Shown here piece by piece: positions 1 to 8,205 of a DNA stretch of 52,737 nucleotides; position 1 is the first letter of the stretch, and every line of letters begins with the position of its first letter. The stretch spans positions 1-52,737 of the forward strand of contig JAPKBZ010000026.1 in NCBI GenBank assembly GCA_028823175.1, written 5' to 3'. The notes under the pieces are model-generated. The model searched no databases. It saw nothing but the letters and a program-made list of their open reading frames with translations, and was not told the DNA's origin. The position numbers and the translations under genes are program-made. The stretch is from Myxococcota bacterium. GTDB taxonomy: Bacteria > Myxococcota_A > UBA9160 > UBA4427.

Positions 1-180
1 ACTGCCTCCAACCCGGAATTTTTGTCCTCGATGCGCGCCCGCGCTAATTGGCTGCGCAGCTTAGCATCTCGCCAGATCAATCTATGGCGTCAACCAAAGT
101 CCATACGCCGCTCACTCATGCCGGGTCAGACGACCTGGGTCGATCTGCTACCACTATTCCCGCCAAACGCACCGCCGTAA
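1..180 (+). CDS. possible C-terminal end of an upstream gene (partial)
   Basis: Frame 1 is open from the window edge to a TAA at 178-180, and that stop directly abuts the AGGAG Shine-Dalgarno of the next gene, as expected for the last codons of an upstream operon member. The 59 readable residues are rich in Arg, Leu and Ser and end Pro-Pro. I recognise no motif. Third positions are less G/C-biased than in the neighbouring genes, so this could equally be leader DNA that happens to be open. Confidence 0.3.
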   Translation, partial: TASNPEFLSSMRARANWLRSLASRQINLWRQPKSIRRSLMPGQTTWVDLLPLFPPNAPP

Positions 181-190
181 AGGAGTCTCC

Positions 191-1402
191 ATGGCGAGCA
201 GCCCCTCCAAGCCCGAGCTCAACGAATTTCGTGCCGAAGCTTCGGCATGGTTCAGCGAGAATATTCCCCTGCAGCCCGATTTCATGATGCCCCTGACCTT
301 CATGGAAGTGGGGACCGACGAGCAATTCGAGTTTTTGGTGGACTGGCAGCGAAAGGTCTACGAGGCGGGCTATCTCGGCGCCGCCTGGCCCGAAGAGTAC
401 GGCGGCCGCGGGCTGCACCAGGCTTTCCAGGACGTGGCCACCGATGTCATGCGACGCCAGAGCAGCCCCATCATGCTCAACACCATCGGCCTGAACTGGG
501 CCGGCCCGCTGATTCTCGACATGGGCAGCGAGGAAGAACGCCGGCGCTATATCCCCGGGATCCTCAGCGCCGAAGATATCTGGTGCCAGGGCTTCTCCGA
601 ACCCGAAAACGGGAGTGATCTGGGCAACGCCCAAACCAAGGCGGTTCGGGAGGGCGATGAATGGGTGATCAATGGAACAAAGACATGGACGACCCACGGC
701 AGCTACGCGAAATACATGATCCTTCTCGCGCGAAGCATCCCCGACACGGCGCGCAAATATGCCGGGCTCTCGTTCTTCCTGGCTCCCATGCGGATCCCCG
801 GAGTCGAAACCCAACCGATTCAAAAGCTGACGGGTGAGTACGGATTTACCGAAACCTATTTCACCGATGCCCGAATCCCTGCCGATTCTCTCATGGGCGA
901 AGAGGGGCAGGGCTGGGCGGTGGCCATGCGCACCCTCGAGTACGAACGGAGCGCCCGGGGAGGTCAGGCCGGGGGGCTATCCATCGTGGCCCCCGACCAC
1001 GGCGAGGTCGTCGAGCTCGCCCGGCGCGCGCAACGCGGCGGGCGCGCGGCCATCGAGGACCCCATCCTCCGCGACAAACTCGTCGAGTTCATGATCGAAG
1101 CTCAGGGCATCGCCCTCACGAACCGGCGCGCCAGCATCGGGCCGCTGGTCCAGGACCGACCCATGTCGATTCCGCTCTCGGGCAAACTCATGGCCACCGA
1201 ATTCACTCGGCGCATCAACGAGTTCGCCATCACCCTGCTCGGACAGGCGGGGGCTTACGCCGTGGGCGAGCCCGAAGCCGTCGACGGTGGCATATCCCAA
1301 CGCGCCTATCTGAACGCGTTCTCCGCCACCATCGGGGGCGGAACCAGTCAGATCCAGGCCAATATCGTTGCCGAGCACGTGCTCGGCCTGCCGAAGCACT
1401 GA
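191..1402 (+). CDS. acyl-CoA dehydrogenase, first subunit of a likely two-subunit enzyme
   Basis: This 403-residue protein has the acyl-CoA dehydrogenase fold. It should oxidise an acyl-CoA to the 2-enoyl-CoA with FAD and pass electrons to ETF. The N-terminal helical domain covers about 1-125. The flavin/substrate beta-domain follows, with FSEPENGSDLG near 135 and WTTHGSYAKY near 165. The C-terminal helical domain ends in the family signature GGGTSQIQANIVAEHVLGLP. The ATG follows AGGAG by five bases. The next gene begins 10 bases after the stop and encodes a second, dissimilar acyl-CoA dehydrogenase. That arrangement is known for the alpha2-beta2 FadE pairs of actinobacterial sterol side-chain degradation. 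The substrate cannot be read from the sequence. Confidence 0.9.
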   Translation: MASSPSKPELNEFRAEASAWFSENIPLQPDFMMPLTFMEVGTDEQFEFLVDWQRKVYEAGYLGAAWPEEYGGRGLHQAFQDVATDVMRRQSSPIMLNTIGLNWAGPLILDMGSEEERRRYIPGILSAEDIWCQGFSEPENGSDLGNAQTKAVREGDEWVINGTKTWTTHGSYAKYMILLARSIPDTARKYAGLSFFLAPMRIPGVETQPIQKLTGEYGFTETYFTDARIPADSLMGEEGQGWAVAMRTLEYERSARGGQAGGLSIVAPDHGEVVELARRAQRGGRAAIEDPILRDKLVEFMIEAQGIALTNRRASIGPLVQDRPMSIPLSGKLMATEFTRRINEFAITLLGQAGAYAVGEPEAVDGGISQRAYLNAFSATIGGGTSQIQANIVAEHVLGLPKH

Positions 1403-1412
1403 GGAGCGCAAC

Positions 1413-2537
1413 ATGAGTGAACGACACGGACCCCTCGGCCTTGGCGAAGAGCAAGCGGATCTCCTCGAGGCGGCCTCCAAATATTGTGAGGACAAGTCCT
1501 CGGTGGAGACCGTTCGGAATCTGATCGACGGCCAAAAGGGGCACGATCCAGCGACCTTCAGCGAGATGGCCGAACTCGGCTGGCTGGGCATTGCCCTCCC
1601 CGAAATCTACGGCGGTGCCGGGCTTGGACTCGCCGAAGTCGTTCCCGTGGTCGAGCAGATGGGCCGCCGCCTCATGGCCGGACCCTTCCTTCCCACCACC
1701 CTCGCCGCGCAACTCTTGCTGGCCGCGGGCACCGAAGAGCAGAAGAGCGCCGTTCTCCCCCAACTCGCCGGCGGAACGCCGGCCACCCTGATGCTCGCGG
1801 AACCCAACTCAGATCTCGATGCCCCCACACCCCAGGCCAACGCCACCCGAAAGGAGGGCCAGCTTTCCCTCACGGGGACAAAATGCCTAGTCGTCGATGC
1901 CCACGTCGCCCAGTGGGCGATCGCCTCGCTGAATCTTGACGGGTCCCCAGCGCTTGTCCTGCTCGATCGTCAGGCCTTGGAGGCGTGCTCCCCTCGCCGG
2001 GAGATAGTCGTCGACGAAACGCGTCGTTCCTTTCGTCTCGACCTCGATGGCGTCCGTGTTCCCGAAACGGCGCTGCTCGATCCGGCGTTGACTTCGGCGG
2101 GGCTCGCTCGCATAGCCCTCGCCGGGGCGCTCTTGTCCGCCGCCGAAATGTGCGGCGGGGGGCAGAGTTGTATCGACTACACGATCTCCTACCTCAATAC
2201 CCGAAAACAATTCGGCAGGCCCATCGGCTCCTACCAGGCTCTCAAGCACACGACGGTTCATGCCCACGTACAACTCGAGCAGGCGCGCTCCCACCTCTAC
2301 GCCGCGGCCCATACTTTCGAAAAAGGCGAGGAGGGCGAAATCGCCGTTCGCATGGCGAAGGCGGCGGCCGGGCCCGCCCTGGCCTTTGCCGCAGACCGCT
2401 CGATCCAATTCCACGGGGGCTACGGCTTCACCTACGCGTGCGACGCCCAGCTCTACCGGCGCCGGGCGATCTGGGGAGAATCTCAATTTGGCGATGCCGT
2501 ATACCAACGGCGAAAGCTGGCGAGCCTGATCCTCTGA
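1413..2537 (+). CDS. acyl-CoA dehydrogenase, second subunit
   Basis: The start at 1413 follows GAGGAG and gives 374 residues. An open frame extends back into the first subunit gene but lacks a ribosome site. Family landmarks are the N-terminal helical domain with GWLGIALPEIYGGAG near 55, a shortened middle domain, RKQFGRPIGSYQALKH near 270, and the C-terminal QFHGGYGFTYACDAQLYRRR near 335. In the aligned position of the catalytic glutamate (the E of HGGxGFTWEHD in related FadE subunits, Glu376 of MCAD) this protein shows Ala in FTYACD. It may therefore be the non-catalytic partner, or catalysis may use another residue. It is probably co-translated with the upstream subunit as a heteromer. Confidence 0.88.
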   Translation: MSERHGPLGLGEEQADLLEAASKYCEDKSSVETVRNLIDGQKGHDPATFSEMAELGWLGIALPEIYGGAGLGLAEVVPVVEQMGRRLMAGPFLPTTLAAQLLLAAGTEEQKSAVLPQLAGGTPATLMLAEPNSDLDAPTPQANATRKEGQLSLTGTKCLVVDAHVAQWAIASLNLDGSPALVLLDRQALEACSPRREIVVDETRRSFRLDLDGVRVPETALLDPALTSAGLARIALAGALLSAAEMCGGGQSCIDYTISYLNTRKQFGRPIGSYQALKHTTVHAHVQLEQARSHLYAAAHTFEKGEEGEIAVRMAKAAAGPALAFAADRSIQFHGGYGFTYACDAQLYRRRAIWGESQFGDAVYQRRKLASLIL

Positions 2538-2576
2538 TCGGGCTCTAACGAACTCCTGGGCCCAAGCTCTTGGCGG

Positions 2577-3173
2577 CTAGGACGGTTCGTCGGGGTCGAC
2601 CTTGACCCATTTCCAGCCGGTCACCATGGCGCGGGCGAGGTTCTCTTTCTTCCAGAAAAAGTAGAAGAGAATCATCGAGACATGCAGGATGACCAAAGCC
2701 AGCAATCCCTTGGCGAAAGCCTTGTGCCAGCCGCTCAGGGCAGCGCCCAAATCCTCCGGGATCAGGTAGGCCAGGGGCCCGGACGCAAAAAAATCGTCCG
2801 ACGAAATAAAGAGTCCAATGCTGGCCTGGGTGAGGAGAAGCAACAGAATGGCCAGGGCTGAAAGGGCCGCCAGGGGGTTATGCCCCGGGGTTCCGCTGGG
2901 CTCCCGCTTGCCCACGCTTTTCAGGTAGGTGAAAGCCACCCTCGGAGTCGGCAAGAACTGGCGAAGGCGTACAGGCTGCGGACCCACCAGGCCCCAGAAA
3001 AACCGAAACGCCAGCCATCCCAGAACCGCGTAGCCGCAGTAGAAATGCCATTCGACGGTCGAGAAGGACATGAACTTGCCGAAATAGCCACCCAGCGAAA
3101 CCAGAACGACCAGACTCCAATGCCAGGAGCGAGTCACACCATCCCATATTTTTTCCCGGCGATACTCGCCCAA
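2577..3173 (-). CDS. cytochrome b561-type membrane protein
   Basis: 198 residues with four hydrophobic helices (about 18-38, 42-62, 100-122 and 145-168). The N-terminal KIWDGVTRSWHW motif is typical of bacterial b-type cytochromes (b561 / hydrogenase cytochrome subunit family). Heme-ligand candidates include the His of SWHW, a His near 43, the His of GWHK and the His of LVILHVS. The start is a TTG, because the conserved WDxxTR motif needs nearly the whole frame. It lies six bases downstream of the cytochrome c' gene, so the two are almost certainly one transcript. The likely role is moving electrons between the quinone pool and the periplasmic cytochrome. Confidence 0.85.
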   Translation of the reverse strand: MGEYRREKIWDGVTRSWHWSLVVLVSLGGYFGKFMSFSTVEWHFYCGYAVLGWLAFRFFWGLVGPQPVRLRQFLPTPRVAFTYLKSVGKREPSGTPGHNPLAALSALAILLLLLTQASIGLFISSDDFFASGPLAYLIPEDLGAALSGWHKAFAKGLLALVILHVSMILFYFFWKKENLARAMVTGWKWVKVDPDEPS

Positions 3174-3179
3174 CGGGAT

Positions 3180-3650
3180 CTATTCCTTCTGGCGAAATTC
3201 GTCGTGGCAGCTCTTGCACGACTTGCCGAGGTCACCGACCCCGGAACGCAGGCCGTCGAGTCCGTTGCCCGCGACCTTGGTCAGGGCGTTGACGGCATCC
3301 GAATAATCCTTGCCCTTCTTTGCGATGGCGGGGTAGGTCGACCAAATATCGGGGAGCGCATCGGACACCTTCGGATACTTGTCGTTCCCCGTTCCCGGTG
3401 CCCAGGCCATCCCCATATCGACCTTCGTCAGCGCGAGAAGATTATTCGCCAGGGTCTGGGCCTTCTCGGCGTCGTAATCCATCTTGCCTCTCGCCATCAT
3501 GAAGAGCGGCGTCGCATACATCGAACGAATTTCCATGTCGCCCTGACGAGCCTTGATCAGAACCAGGTTGGGATCCTTGTCCGCAGCGCTGGCCGGAAGA
3601 CAGAGGGTGATCCAGACCAGTCCTAAAAGCATCAAGCGCATTTTTCTCAT
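3180..3650 (-). CDS. cytochrome c'-like periplasmic heme protein
   Basis: 156 residues. The ATG at 3650 is preceded by AAAGGA, and the frame upstream of it has no signal-peptide character. An N-terminal signal peptide (MRKMRLMLLGLVWITLC, ending near ASA-AD) directs export. The mature part is mostly helical with a C-terminal CKSCH heme c motif about eight residues from the end, the usual layout of the cytochrome c' / c556 family. A conserved Met in the first helix could be the sixth ligand in c556-like members. The b561 gene follows directly, suggesting a small electron-transfer module. The family can bind NO or act as an electron carrier, and the sequence does not decide which. Confidence 0.88.
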   Translation of the reverse strand: MRKMRLMLLGLVWITLCLPASAADKDPNLVLIKARQGDMEIRSMYATPLFMMARGKMDYDAEKAQTLANNLLALTKVDMGMAWAPGTGNDKYPKVSDALPDIWSTYPAIAKKGKDYSDAVNALTKVAGNGLDGLRSGVGDLGKSCKSCHDEFRQKE

Positions 3651-3785
3651 CGGGCGTTCCTTTCGAGTGCTGTGCAAAGAGAGATAAAGAGAGAGGGGCC
3701 AGTATGCGGCCTCCCTGGGCACCCTGCCAATCCAACCGGGGAGGGGGAGCGCGCCCGAGAGCCGAGGCCGAACACACCGAACCCT

Positions 3786-4169
3786 CTAATTCGCGACTTC
3801 GCTGCCCTCGGAGAAACACAGGATATAACCGTCGGGGTCTTCGACATGGAAATCGAAGGCGCCCCATGCCCGCTCCTCGATCGGCCCCGCGATGGGCGCA
3901 CCGCGACCGATCAACTCGTCGTAGAGATTCCCGAGGTCGACGACTTCCAGAAAGGCATCGAGGTGCCCGCCCGCCTTACGAAGATTGCGTTCGGCTCTGA
4001 GCAGGGGGGCGCACTTCAGGTGGATCGGCGCCCCATCCCGGGAGACGCTGGCGTAGAAGTCTCCGTAGACGAAATCGGTCTCGAAGCCGAGAAGACCCTC
4101 GTAAAAGCCGATGGAGGCGACCAAATCCGTCACCAGAAATTGCGGGGTCGCCGCCTTGATGATCGCCAT
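3786..4169 (-). CDS. VOC (glyoxalase/bleomycin-resistance fold) protein
   Basis: 127 residues with the paired beta-alpha-beta-beta-beta units of the vicinal oxygen chelate superfamily: an opening strand APQFLVTDLVAS-like segment, SIGFYEGLLGFETDF near 20, and a closing AFDFHVEDPDGYILCFSEG near 105. Possible metal or ligand residues are a His at about 50 (PIHLK), a His near 68 (GGHLDAF) and the Glu of CFSEG. Members range from glyoxalase I to dioxygenases and antibiotic-binding proteins, so no substrate is assigned. It lies upstream of the cytochrome c' gene on the same strand and divergent from the TetR gene, whose palindromic promoter region it shares. Confidence 0.8.
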   Translation of the reverse strand: MAIIKAATPQFLVTDLVASIGFYEGLLGFETDFVYGDFYASVSRDGAPIHLKCAPLLRAERNLRKAGGHLDAFLEVVDLGNLYDELIGRGAPIAGPIEERAWGAFDFHVEDPDGYILCFSEGSEVAN

Positions 4170-4335
4170 AGCTCCGATTCCTCCCTCGACGCGTCGGCGG
4201 AATGGCCGAGCGGGCCGCAGCCCTCCCGCCCGGGAAATTTACCCGAAAGGCCCTGTCGCCACCGCCACGCCCCGGCAAATCCAAAGCCAGTGGATCCGGG
4301 CTGCCGGGGTCGCCCGGGGCAGACAGCTTGCCGGC

Positions 4336-4363
4336 TTGCCAGTGCTAGACGATTGTCTAAACT
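4336..4363 (+). promoter_or_regulatory. candidate promoter and TetR operator
   Basis: TTGCCA (4336-4341) and TAAACT (4358-4363) form plausible -35 and -10 elements with a 16-base spacer. The spacer contains a perfect inverted repeat, TAGAC-GATT-GTCTA (4346-4359). It lies in the 252-base space between the VOC gene and the TetR gene, where a TetR protein would be expected to repress its own operon. Seen directly: the repeat and spacing. Inferred: its function. Confidence 0.5.
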
Positions 4364-4421
4364 GGTTTTGAACCCTGCCGGGGCGGCGCTTCGCTCCCAG
4401 ACTCGGAGACGCCGCGGCCTC

Positions 4422-5096
4422 ATGACTTCCACCCAATCCCCCAGGCCCGTGCCCCCTCAGAAAGTGAGCGGGAGCGAAGCCGTTCGGGCGGCGCTGATCG
4501 AAGCGGCCGGCCAATTGCTCGGCGAAATCGGTCCCCGAAACGTTTCCGTCCGCGAAATCGCCCAGCGAGCAGGGGTGAACCACGGCCAGATCCATCACTA
4601 TTTTGGCGGCAAACGCGGCCTCCTGGAAGCCGCGATTCGCGAACTCGCCCGGCAGCATTACGCGAACTCCTTGGAACTCGCCGGGGGGGCGGCGATCCCG
4701 GCGCCCCTCTCCCTCGCCGAGGATCGCGGCTTTTTTCGCGCCCTCTGCCAATCCGTGATGGACGGCGACATGGATCTCGTGCGCTCGGTCGAGTCCGACA
4801 ATCAACTCTCGGTACCGCGCCGGGTTCTTCGTCAAATCCGAGAGCAAAATCCCGATGCCGACCCACTCGAATTGAAAGCGCGCTTCTCAATCCTCTCCGC
4901 GATGGAACTCGGCTGGGTGGCCTTTGAGGAACTCATGTTCCTGAACGCCGAGGTTCAGGGCGCCGAGCGCGAGGAACTCCGAAACGCCGTCAAACGCCTG
5001 ATGGCGAATTTCGTCAAGGAATTATCCGACGTACCGGACGAACCGAAAAGCGAGAGCCCTAACCCTAGGGAACGAAGCGAACTCACATCCCGATAA
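4422..5096 (+). CDS. TetR/AcrR family transcriptional regulator
   Basis: 224 residues from the ATG at 4422; the open frame continues far upstream but only over non-coding sequence. The N-terminal helix-turn-helix is clear: AALIEAAGQLLGEIG, then VSVREIAQRAGVNHGQIHHYF near 45-65, followed by GGKRGLLEAAI, all diagnostic of TetR DNA-binding domains. The remainder is the helical ligand-binding and dimerisation domain. The type-2 acyl-CoA dehydrogenase gene starts 15 bases after its stop, so both are probably one operon controlled from the palindrome at 4346-4359. The inducing ligand is likely an acyl-CoA or the dehydrogenase substrate, by context only. Confidence 0.88.
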   Translation: MTSTQSPRPVPPQKVSGSEAVRAALIEAAGQLLGEIGPRNVSVREIAQRAGVNHGQIHHYFGGKRGLLEAAIRELARQHYANSLELAGGAAIPAPLSLAEDRGFFRALCQSVMDGDMDLVRSVESDNQLSVPRRVLRQIREQNPDADPLELKARFSILSAMELGWVAFEELMFLNAEVQGAEREELRNAVKRLMANFVKELSDVPDEPKSESPNPRERSELTSR

Positions 5097-5111
5097 CAGG
5101 AAGGTCCTATC

Positions 5112-6269
5112 ATGGCAAATCCGGGTACACTTCAGAATGCGGAAGAAGCGCTGCCGATCAGCGAAGTCTACGCGACTATCGATTCTCTCTCCGCCGACTT
5201 TGAGGCGGATGCGCGGCAATCCGAAATCGAGCGCCAGCCCACCCAAAAGCTGGCAAGCCTGATGCGCCAGGCGCGTATTCCTCTCTCGAAATTTCCCCGG
5301 GTCCTCGGTGGCTGCGAAATTTCACCTCGGGAGCAGATCGACTTCTTCGCTCGCATCGCGTACCTCAACCCGACAGCGGCGTGGCTCGGGTTCAACCAGA
5401 GCGGCGTACTCGGGGTGATCGGAGCGATTCTTTCCGAGCAGGGACTCGCAACGATCTTCGCCGACAACCCCTGCCCCCTAGTCGCCGCAGTCTCAGCGCC
5501 CACCGGGCGTTCCCAAAAAGTCGACGGCGGCTACCGGGTTTCCGGGCGCTGGGCCTACGCGAGCGGAGCCACGTGCTCGGATTATGTTTTCCTCGCGACG
5601 GTCTGCGAAGAACCCCTGGCTCCGCTCGGGGTCGTCATCCCTACCCAAGCGACCGAACTCCATGACGACTGGAATGTTGCGGCCCTCCAAGGCACGGGGA
5701 GCGTCGACGTCATCGTGGACGATGTCTTCGTTCCCGAATACATGACGGCATCGCCCTTCGTGCAACAGCGAGGCGGCGCGCAATACCTTCGCATGGGGTA
5801 TCGGGGCTATGTGGCAGGAGAGAATTACGGCTTCACCCTGGGTGTCGGACAGCGCCTAGTCGACGAGATCGCTCGCCTGGCCAAGACGAAGAAGCGGATT
5901 CTCGACCCCCACACCGTGGGCGAGCGCGGCGCCTTCCAACAGGAACTCGGCCGAACCGACACGGTCCTCCGCGCCGGGCGCGCCTACCTGATGGACGAGC
6001 TCGACCAAGCCTTGAGGGTCGCCGAGGAAACGGGCGAGCCACTCCCCCCCCACCAACAAGCCCGGCTCGAAGCGGCGGTCAGCTGGGTCACCGAATCGGC
6101 GATCCAGGCGGGAACGCGCCTCTTCGCCTACGCCGGGGCCGGGGCGCTGCATCTCTCCAGCCCGATCCAACGCGCGTTTCGCGATCTCGTGGGCTCGGGA
6201 CAACACCTGGTGGCAACGAATGAAACCATCGATGTCTGGGGCCGCTCGCTCATGGAGCAGCAACCCTAG
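5112..6269 (+). CDS. acyl-CoA dehydrogenase type-2 domain protein (flavin monooxygenase-like)
   Basis: 385 residues. The fold is that of acyl-CoA dehydrogenases, but the C-terminal part follows the type-2 subgroup that includes HsaA, DszC and related FMNH2/FADH2-dependent oxygenases. Examples are GRWAYASGATCSDYVFLAT near 140-160 in the beta-domain and QAGTRLFAYAGAGALHLSSP then DLVGSGQHLVATNE near the end. The usual C-terminal catalytic glutamate is absent, as in this subgroup. The ATG has AGGAAGG upstream. It is transcribed with the TetR gene, so it is probably the regulated enzyme. Substrate unknown; an oxygenase or desaturase on a CoA ester or aromatic is the main possibility. Confidence 0.82.
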   Translation: MANPGTLQNAEEALPISEVYATIDSLSADFEADARQSEIERQPTQKLASLMRQARIPLSKFPRVLGGCEISPREQIDFFARIAYLNPTAAWLGFNQSGVLGVIGAILSEQGLATIFADNPCPLVAAVSAPTGRSQKVDGGYRVSGRWAYASGATCSDYVFLATVCEEPLAPLGVVIPTQATELHDDWNVAALQGTGSVDVIVDDVFVPEYMTASPFVQQRGGAQYLRMGYRGYVAGENYGFTLGVGQRLVDEIARLAKTKKRILDPHTVGERGAFQQELGRTDTVLRAGRAYLMDELDQALRVAEETGEPLPPHQQARLEAAVSWVTESAIQAGTRLFAYAGAGALHLSSPIQRAFRDLVGSGQHLVATNETIDVWGRSLMEQQP

Positions 6270-6291
6270 ATCGCGTGAGCCCGGGCCGCCC

Positions 6292-6633
6292 CTAGGCGAA
6301 AAAAGCGCGGGTCAGCACTCGGTGGACCAGGAAGCCCAGCGGCAGGGCGAGGCAGCCCAGGCCATAGGCTTGCCAAAACGAGAGCGAGAAGCGACTCGAG
6401 AGCAGGAAGGGAATGAAGAAGGTCAGGCTGATGGGGACGGCGACAAAAACACTCTTCGCGAGCAGAATCGTGGTCTCGGCGCTGCCATGCTCGCGGTAGG
6501 AAAGCGGAAGGATCAGCAGAGTCGCGATGGGCAGGGCCACCAGGAAACCCGCAGCGGTGGGAAAGCGACCGGCTAGCCAGGACGCAAAACTGATCACGGT
6601 TGCCGAGATAAGAACGTTCAGTGCAAGCGTCAA
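6292..6633 (-). CDS. small integral membrane protein
   Basis: 113 residues starting at a TTG that follows GGAGG by seven bases. Four hydrophobic segments are visible (about 3-18, 26-44, 56-80 and 88-108), leaving almost no soluble part. The layout resembles small four-helix membrane proteins of the DUF3147/GlpM type, but I cannot assign a family with confidence. It lies convergent to the preceding dehydrogenase and upstream of no obvious partner. Confidence 0.65.
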   Translation of the reverse strand: MTLALNVLISATVISFASWLAGRFPTAAGFLVALPIATLLILPLSYREHGSAETTILLAKSVFVAVPISLTFFIPFLLSSRFSLSFWQAYGLGCLALPLGFLVHRVLTRAFFA

Positions 6634-6741
6634 GGTTGACCTCCGGGCGAGGGGAATGGGCGAGACCGAGGAAGCTTAACCAAAAACAAGCGCACCCGAA
6701 TCGGCGAAGGGATCAAAAGCCGAGTTGCCGAGACGCTTCCT

Positions 6742-7923
6742 CTACTGCTTGCGAATGCCCAGAGCAAACTCGGCGATCAGGCGGTTGTGGAGTTCGCTCG
6801 TGCCCTCGCCGAACTCGAGGGATTTGGCTTCCATCAAGAGTCGGCCGATTTCATATTCCTGTGTGCATGAGTAGCCGCCGAATATCTGCATGCCGTCTAG
6901 GGCGTTCTGCACCGCCGCCTGGCTCGAGCAGAGCTTGGCCATGCTGCTCTCCATGCTGGCGCGCCCGATCCCCGCATCCTTCATTCGGCCGAGGCGGTAG
7001 ACGAGCAGGCGGGCCTGCTCGGTGCGGCACACCATCTCGGCCACCTTTTGTTGGATCATCTGGAAGCCGCCGATCTTTTGGCCAAAGGCCTCGCGCTCCA
7101 TCGCATAGGGGAGGGCGAGATCGAGACAGCGCTGGGCCTGGCCCACGCAGCGCGCCGCCACCGAGAAGCGGCCCGTATCCAGCGCGGCACCGAGAATCGG
7201 GAAGCCGCCGCCGGGCTTGCCGAGGAGGGCATCGTCGGGAATGAAGGCGTCCTCGAAATGCACCTCGGAAAGCTTGTCGCGCTTGAGCGTCCGCATGGGG
7301 AAATCGCTGATGGAAAGGCCGCTCTCCACCGAGCGCGGATCGAAGACGAAAGCCGTCACGCCCTTGTGCTTCTTTTCGCGGTCGACGCTCGCGACAAGAA
7401 AGAAGAGCCCGGCGTGGGCGGCGTGGGAGATAAAAACCTTAGTGCCGTTAATGAGCCAGCCGCCGTCTACCTTCTTCGCCGTGCTCTGCATATTTCCGAG
7501 ATCGGTGCCGCCCCCGGGCTCGGTGAGGCAGGCCGAGCACAGGATCTCGCCCTTCGCGATGCCGGGCAGGAAGGTCTCCTTCTGGGCGTCGGTCCCGAAA
7601 TTCAGCAACGAACCCGCGCACAGGGAATTCGCCACCGAGATCACCGAGGCCACCACCCAATCGACTCGGGCGATCTCTTCGCAGATGATCCCGTAGGTCA
7701 GCACATCGCTAAACGATCCCCCGTATTGCTCGGGGATCATCGGGCCGAGGAGACCCATCTCGGGGAGCTTGGCGATCAACTCGCTGGGGTAGCGCTCCTC
7801 CTGCTCGTGGCGCTCGACGTGAGGGAGAATTTCCTTTTCCGCGAACTCGCGCACCGTGCGGCGCACCTCGCGCTGCTCGTCGCTCAGGTCAAAATCCGCC
7901 ATTCGTTCCAGGGATTCGCTCAT
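6742..7923 (-). CDS. acyl-CoA dehydrogenase (short/medium-chain type)
   Basis: 393 residues from the ATG at 7923, which follows GGAG; a longer open frame has no support. The protein is a canonical full-length enzyme: FDLSDEQREVRRTVREFAE at the N-terminus, CSACLTEPGGGTDLGNMQS near 135 for flavin and substrate contacts, FISHAAHAG near 165, REAFGQKIGGFQMIQQKVAE near 275, and FGGYSCTQEYEIGRL near 350, where the Glu of QEY is at the catalytic-base position. EFGEGTSELHNRLIAEFALG closes the protein. It should oxidise a short or medium acyl-CoA with FAD and ETF. The gene stands alone on this strand. Confidence 0.92.
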   Translation of the reverse strand: MSESLERMADFDLSDEQREVRRTVREFAEKEILPHVERHEQEERYPSELIAKLPEMGLLGPMIPEQYGGSFSDVLTYGIICEEIARVDWVVASVISVANSLCAGSLLNFGTDAQKETFLPGIAKGEILCSACLTEPGGGTDLGNMQSTAKKVDGGWLINGTKVFISHAAHAGLFFLVASVDREKKHKGVTAFVFDPRSVESGLSISDFPMRTLKRDKLSEVHFEDAFIPDDALLGKPGGGFPILGAALDTGRFSVAARCVGQAQRCLDLALPYAMEREAFGQKIGGFQMIQQKVAEMVCRTEQARLLVYRLGRMKDAGIGRASMESSMAKLCSSQAAVQNALDGMQIFGGYSCTQEYEIGRLLMEAKSLEFGEGTSELHNRLIAEFALGIRKQ

Positions 7924-8144
7924 GGGGGTCTCCGGGGCTCCGTCGGGGAAAAAGGCGTGTGAAAACCCGAGTATAGCCTCCTCTCGGAGCTCTCTCAGCC
8001 ACCCCGTCTGGGCTCTCGACAGCCCGGCTCGCCTCCCGTAAGCTACCGCGTCCCCGCAGCCCTCGGGCTCCGGACCGCCCGAGAGAGGCAGGCCCCGACT
8101 CAGGGCCGACCCGTGCCGGGCATCCGGCCAGCGGAAAACTCCAG

Positions 8145-8178
8145 CGACGTTACGAAAAAACGTCGAGAAAAGACGTTG
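8145..8178. repeat. three ACGT-centred half-sites at 13-base spacing
   Basis: CGACGTT (8145-8151), AACGTCG (8159-8165) and GACGTTG (8172-8178) have ACGT cores at 8147, 8160 and 8173, exactly 13 bases apart. The first two are perfect inverted copies. The block ends about 28 bases before the start of the small basic protein. It could be a regulator-binding site or chance. Confidence 0.3.
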
Positions 8179-8205
8179 CGAGATAGAGAAGAGGGAAGTC
8201 AGGCC

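Noticed and set aside
48..287. 79-codon open frame at the left edge
   Set aside because: It runs out of frame through the start of the first acyl-CoA dehydrogenase and has low coding character.
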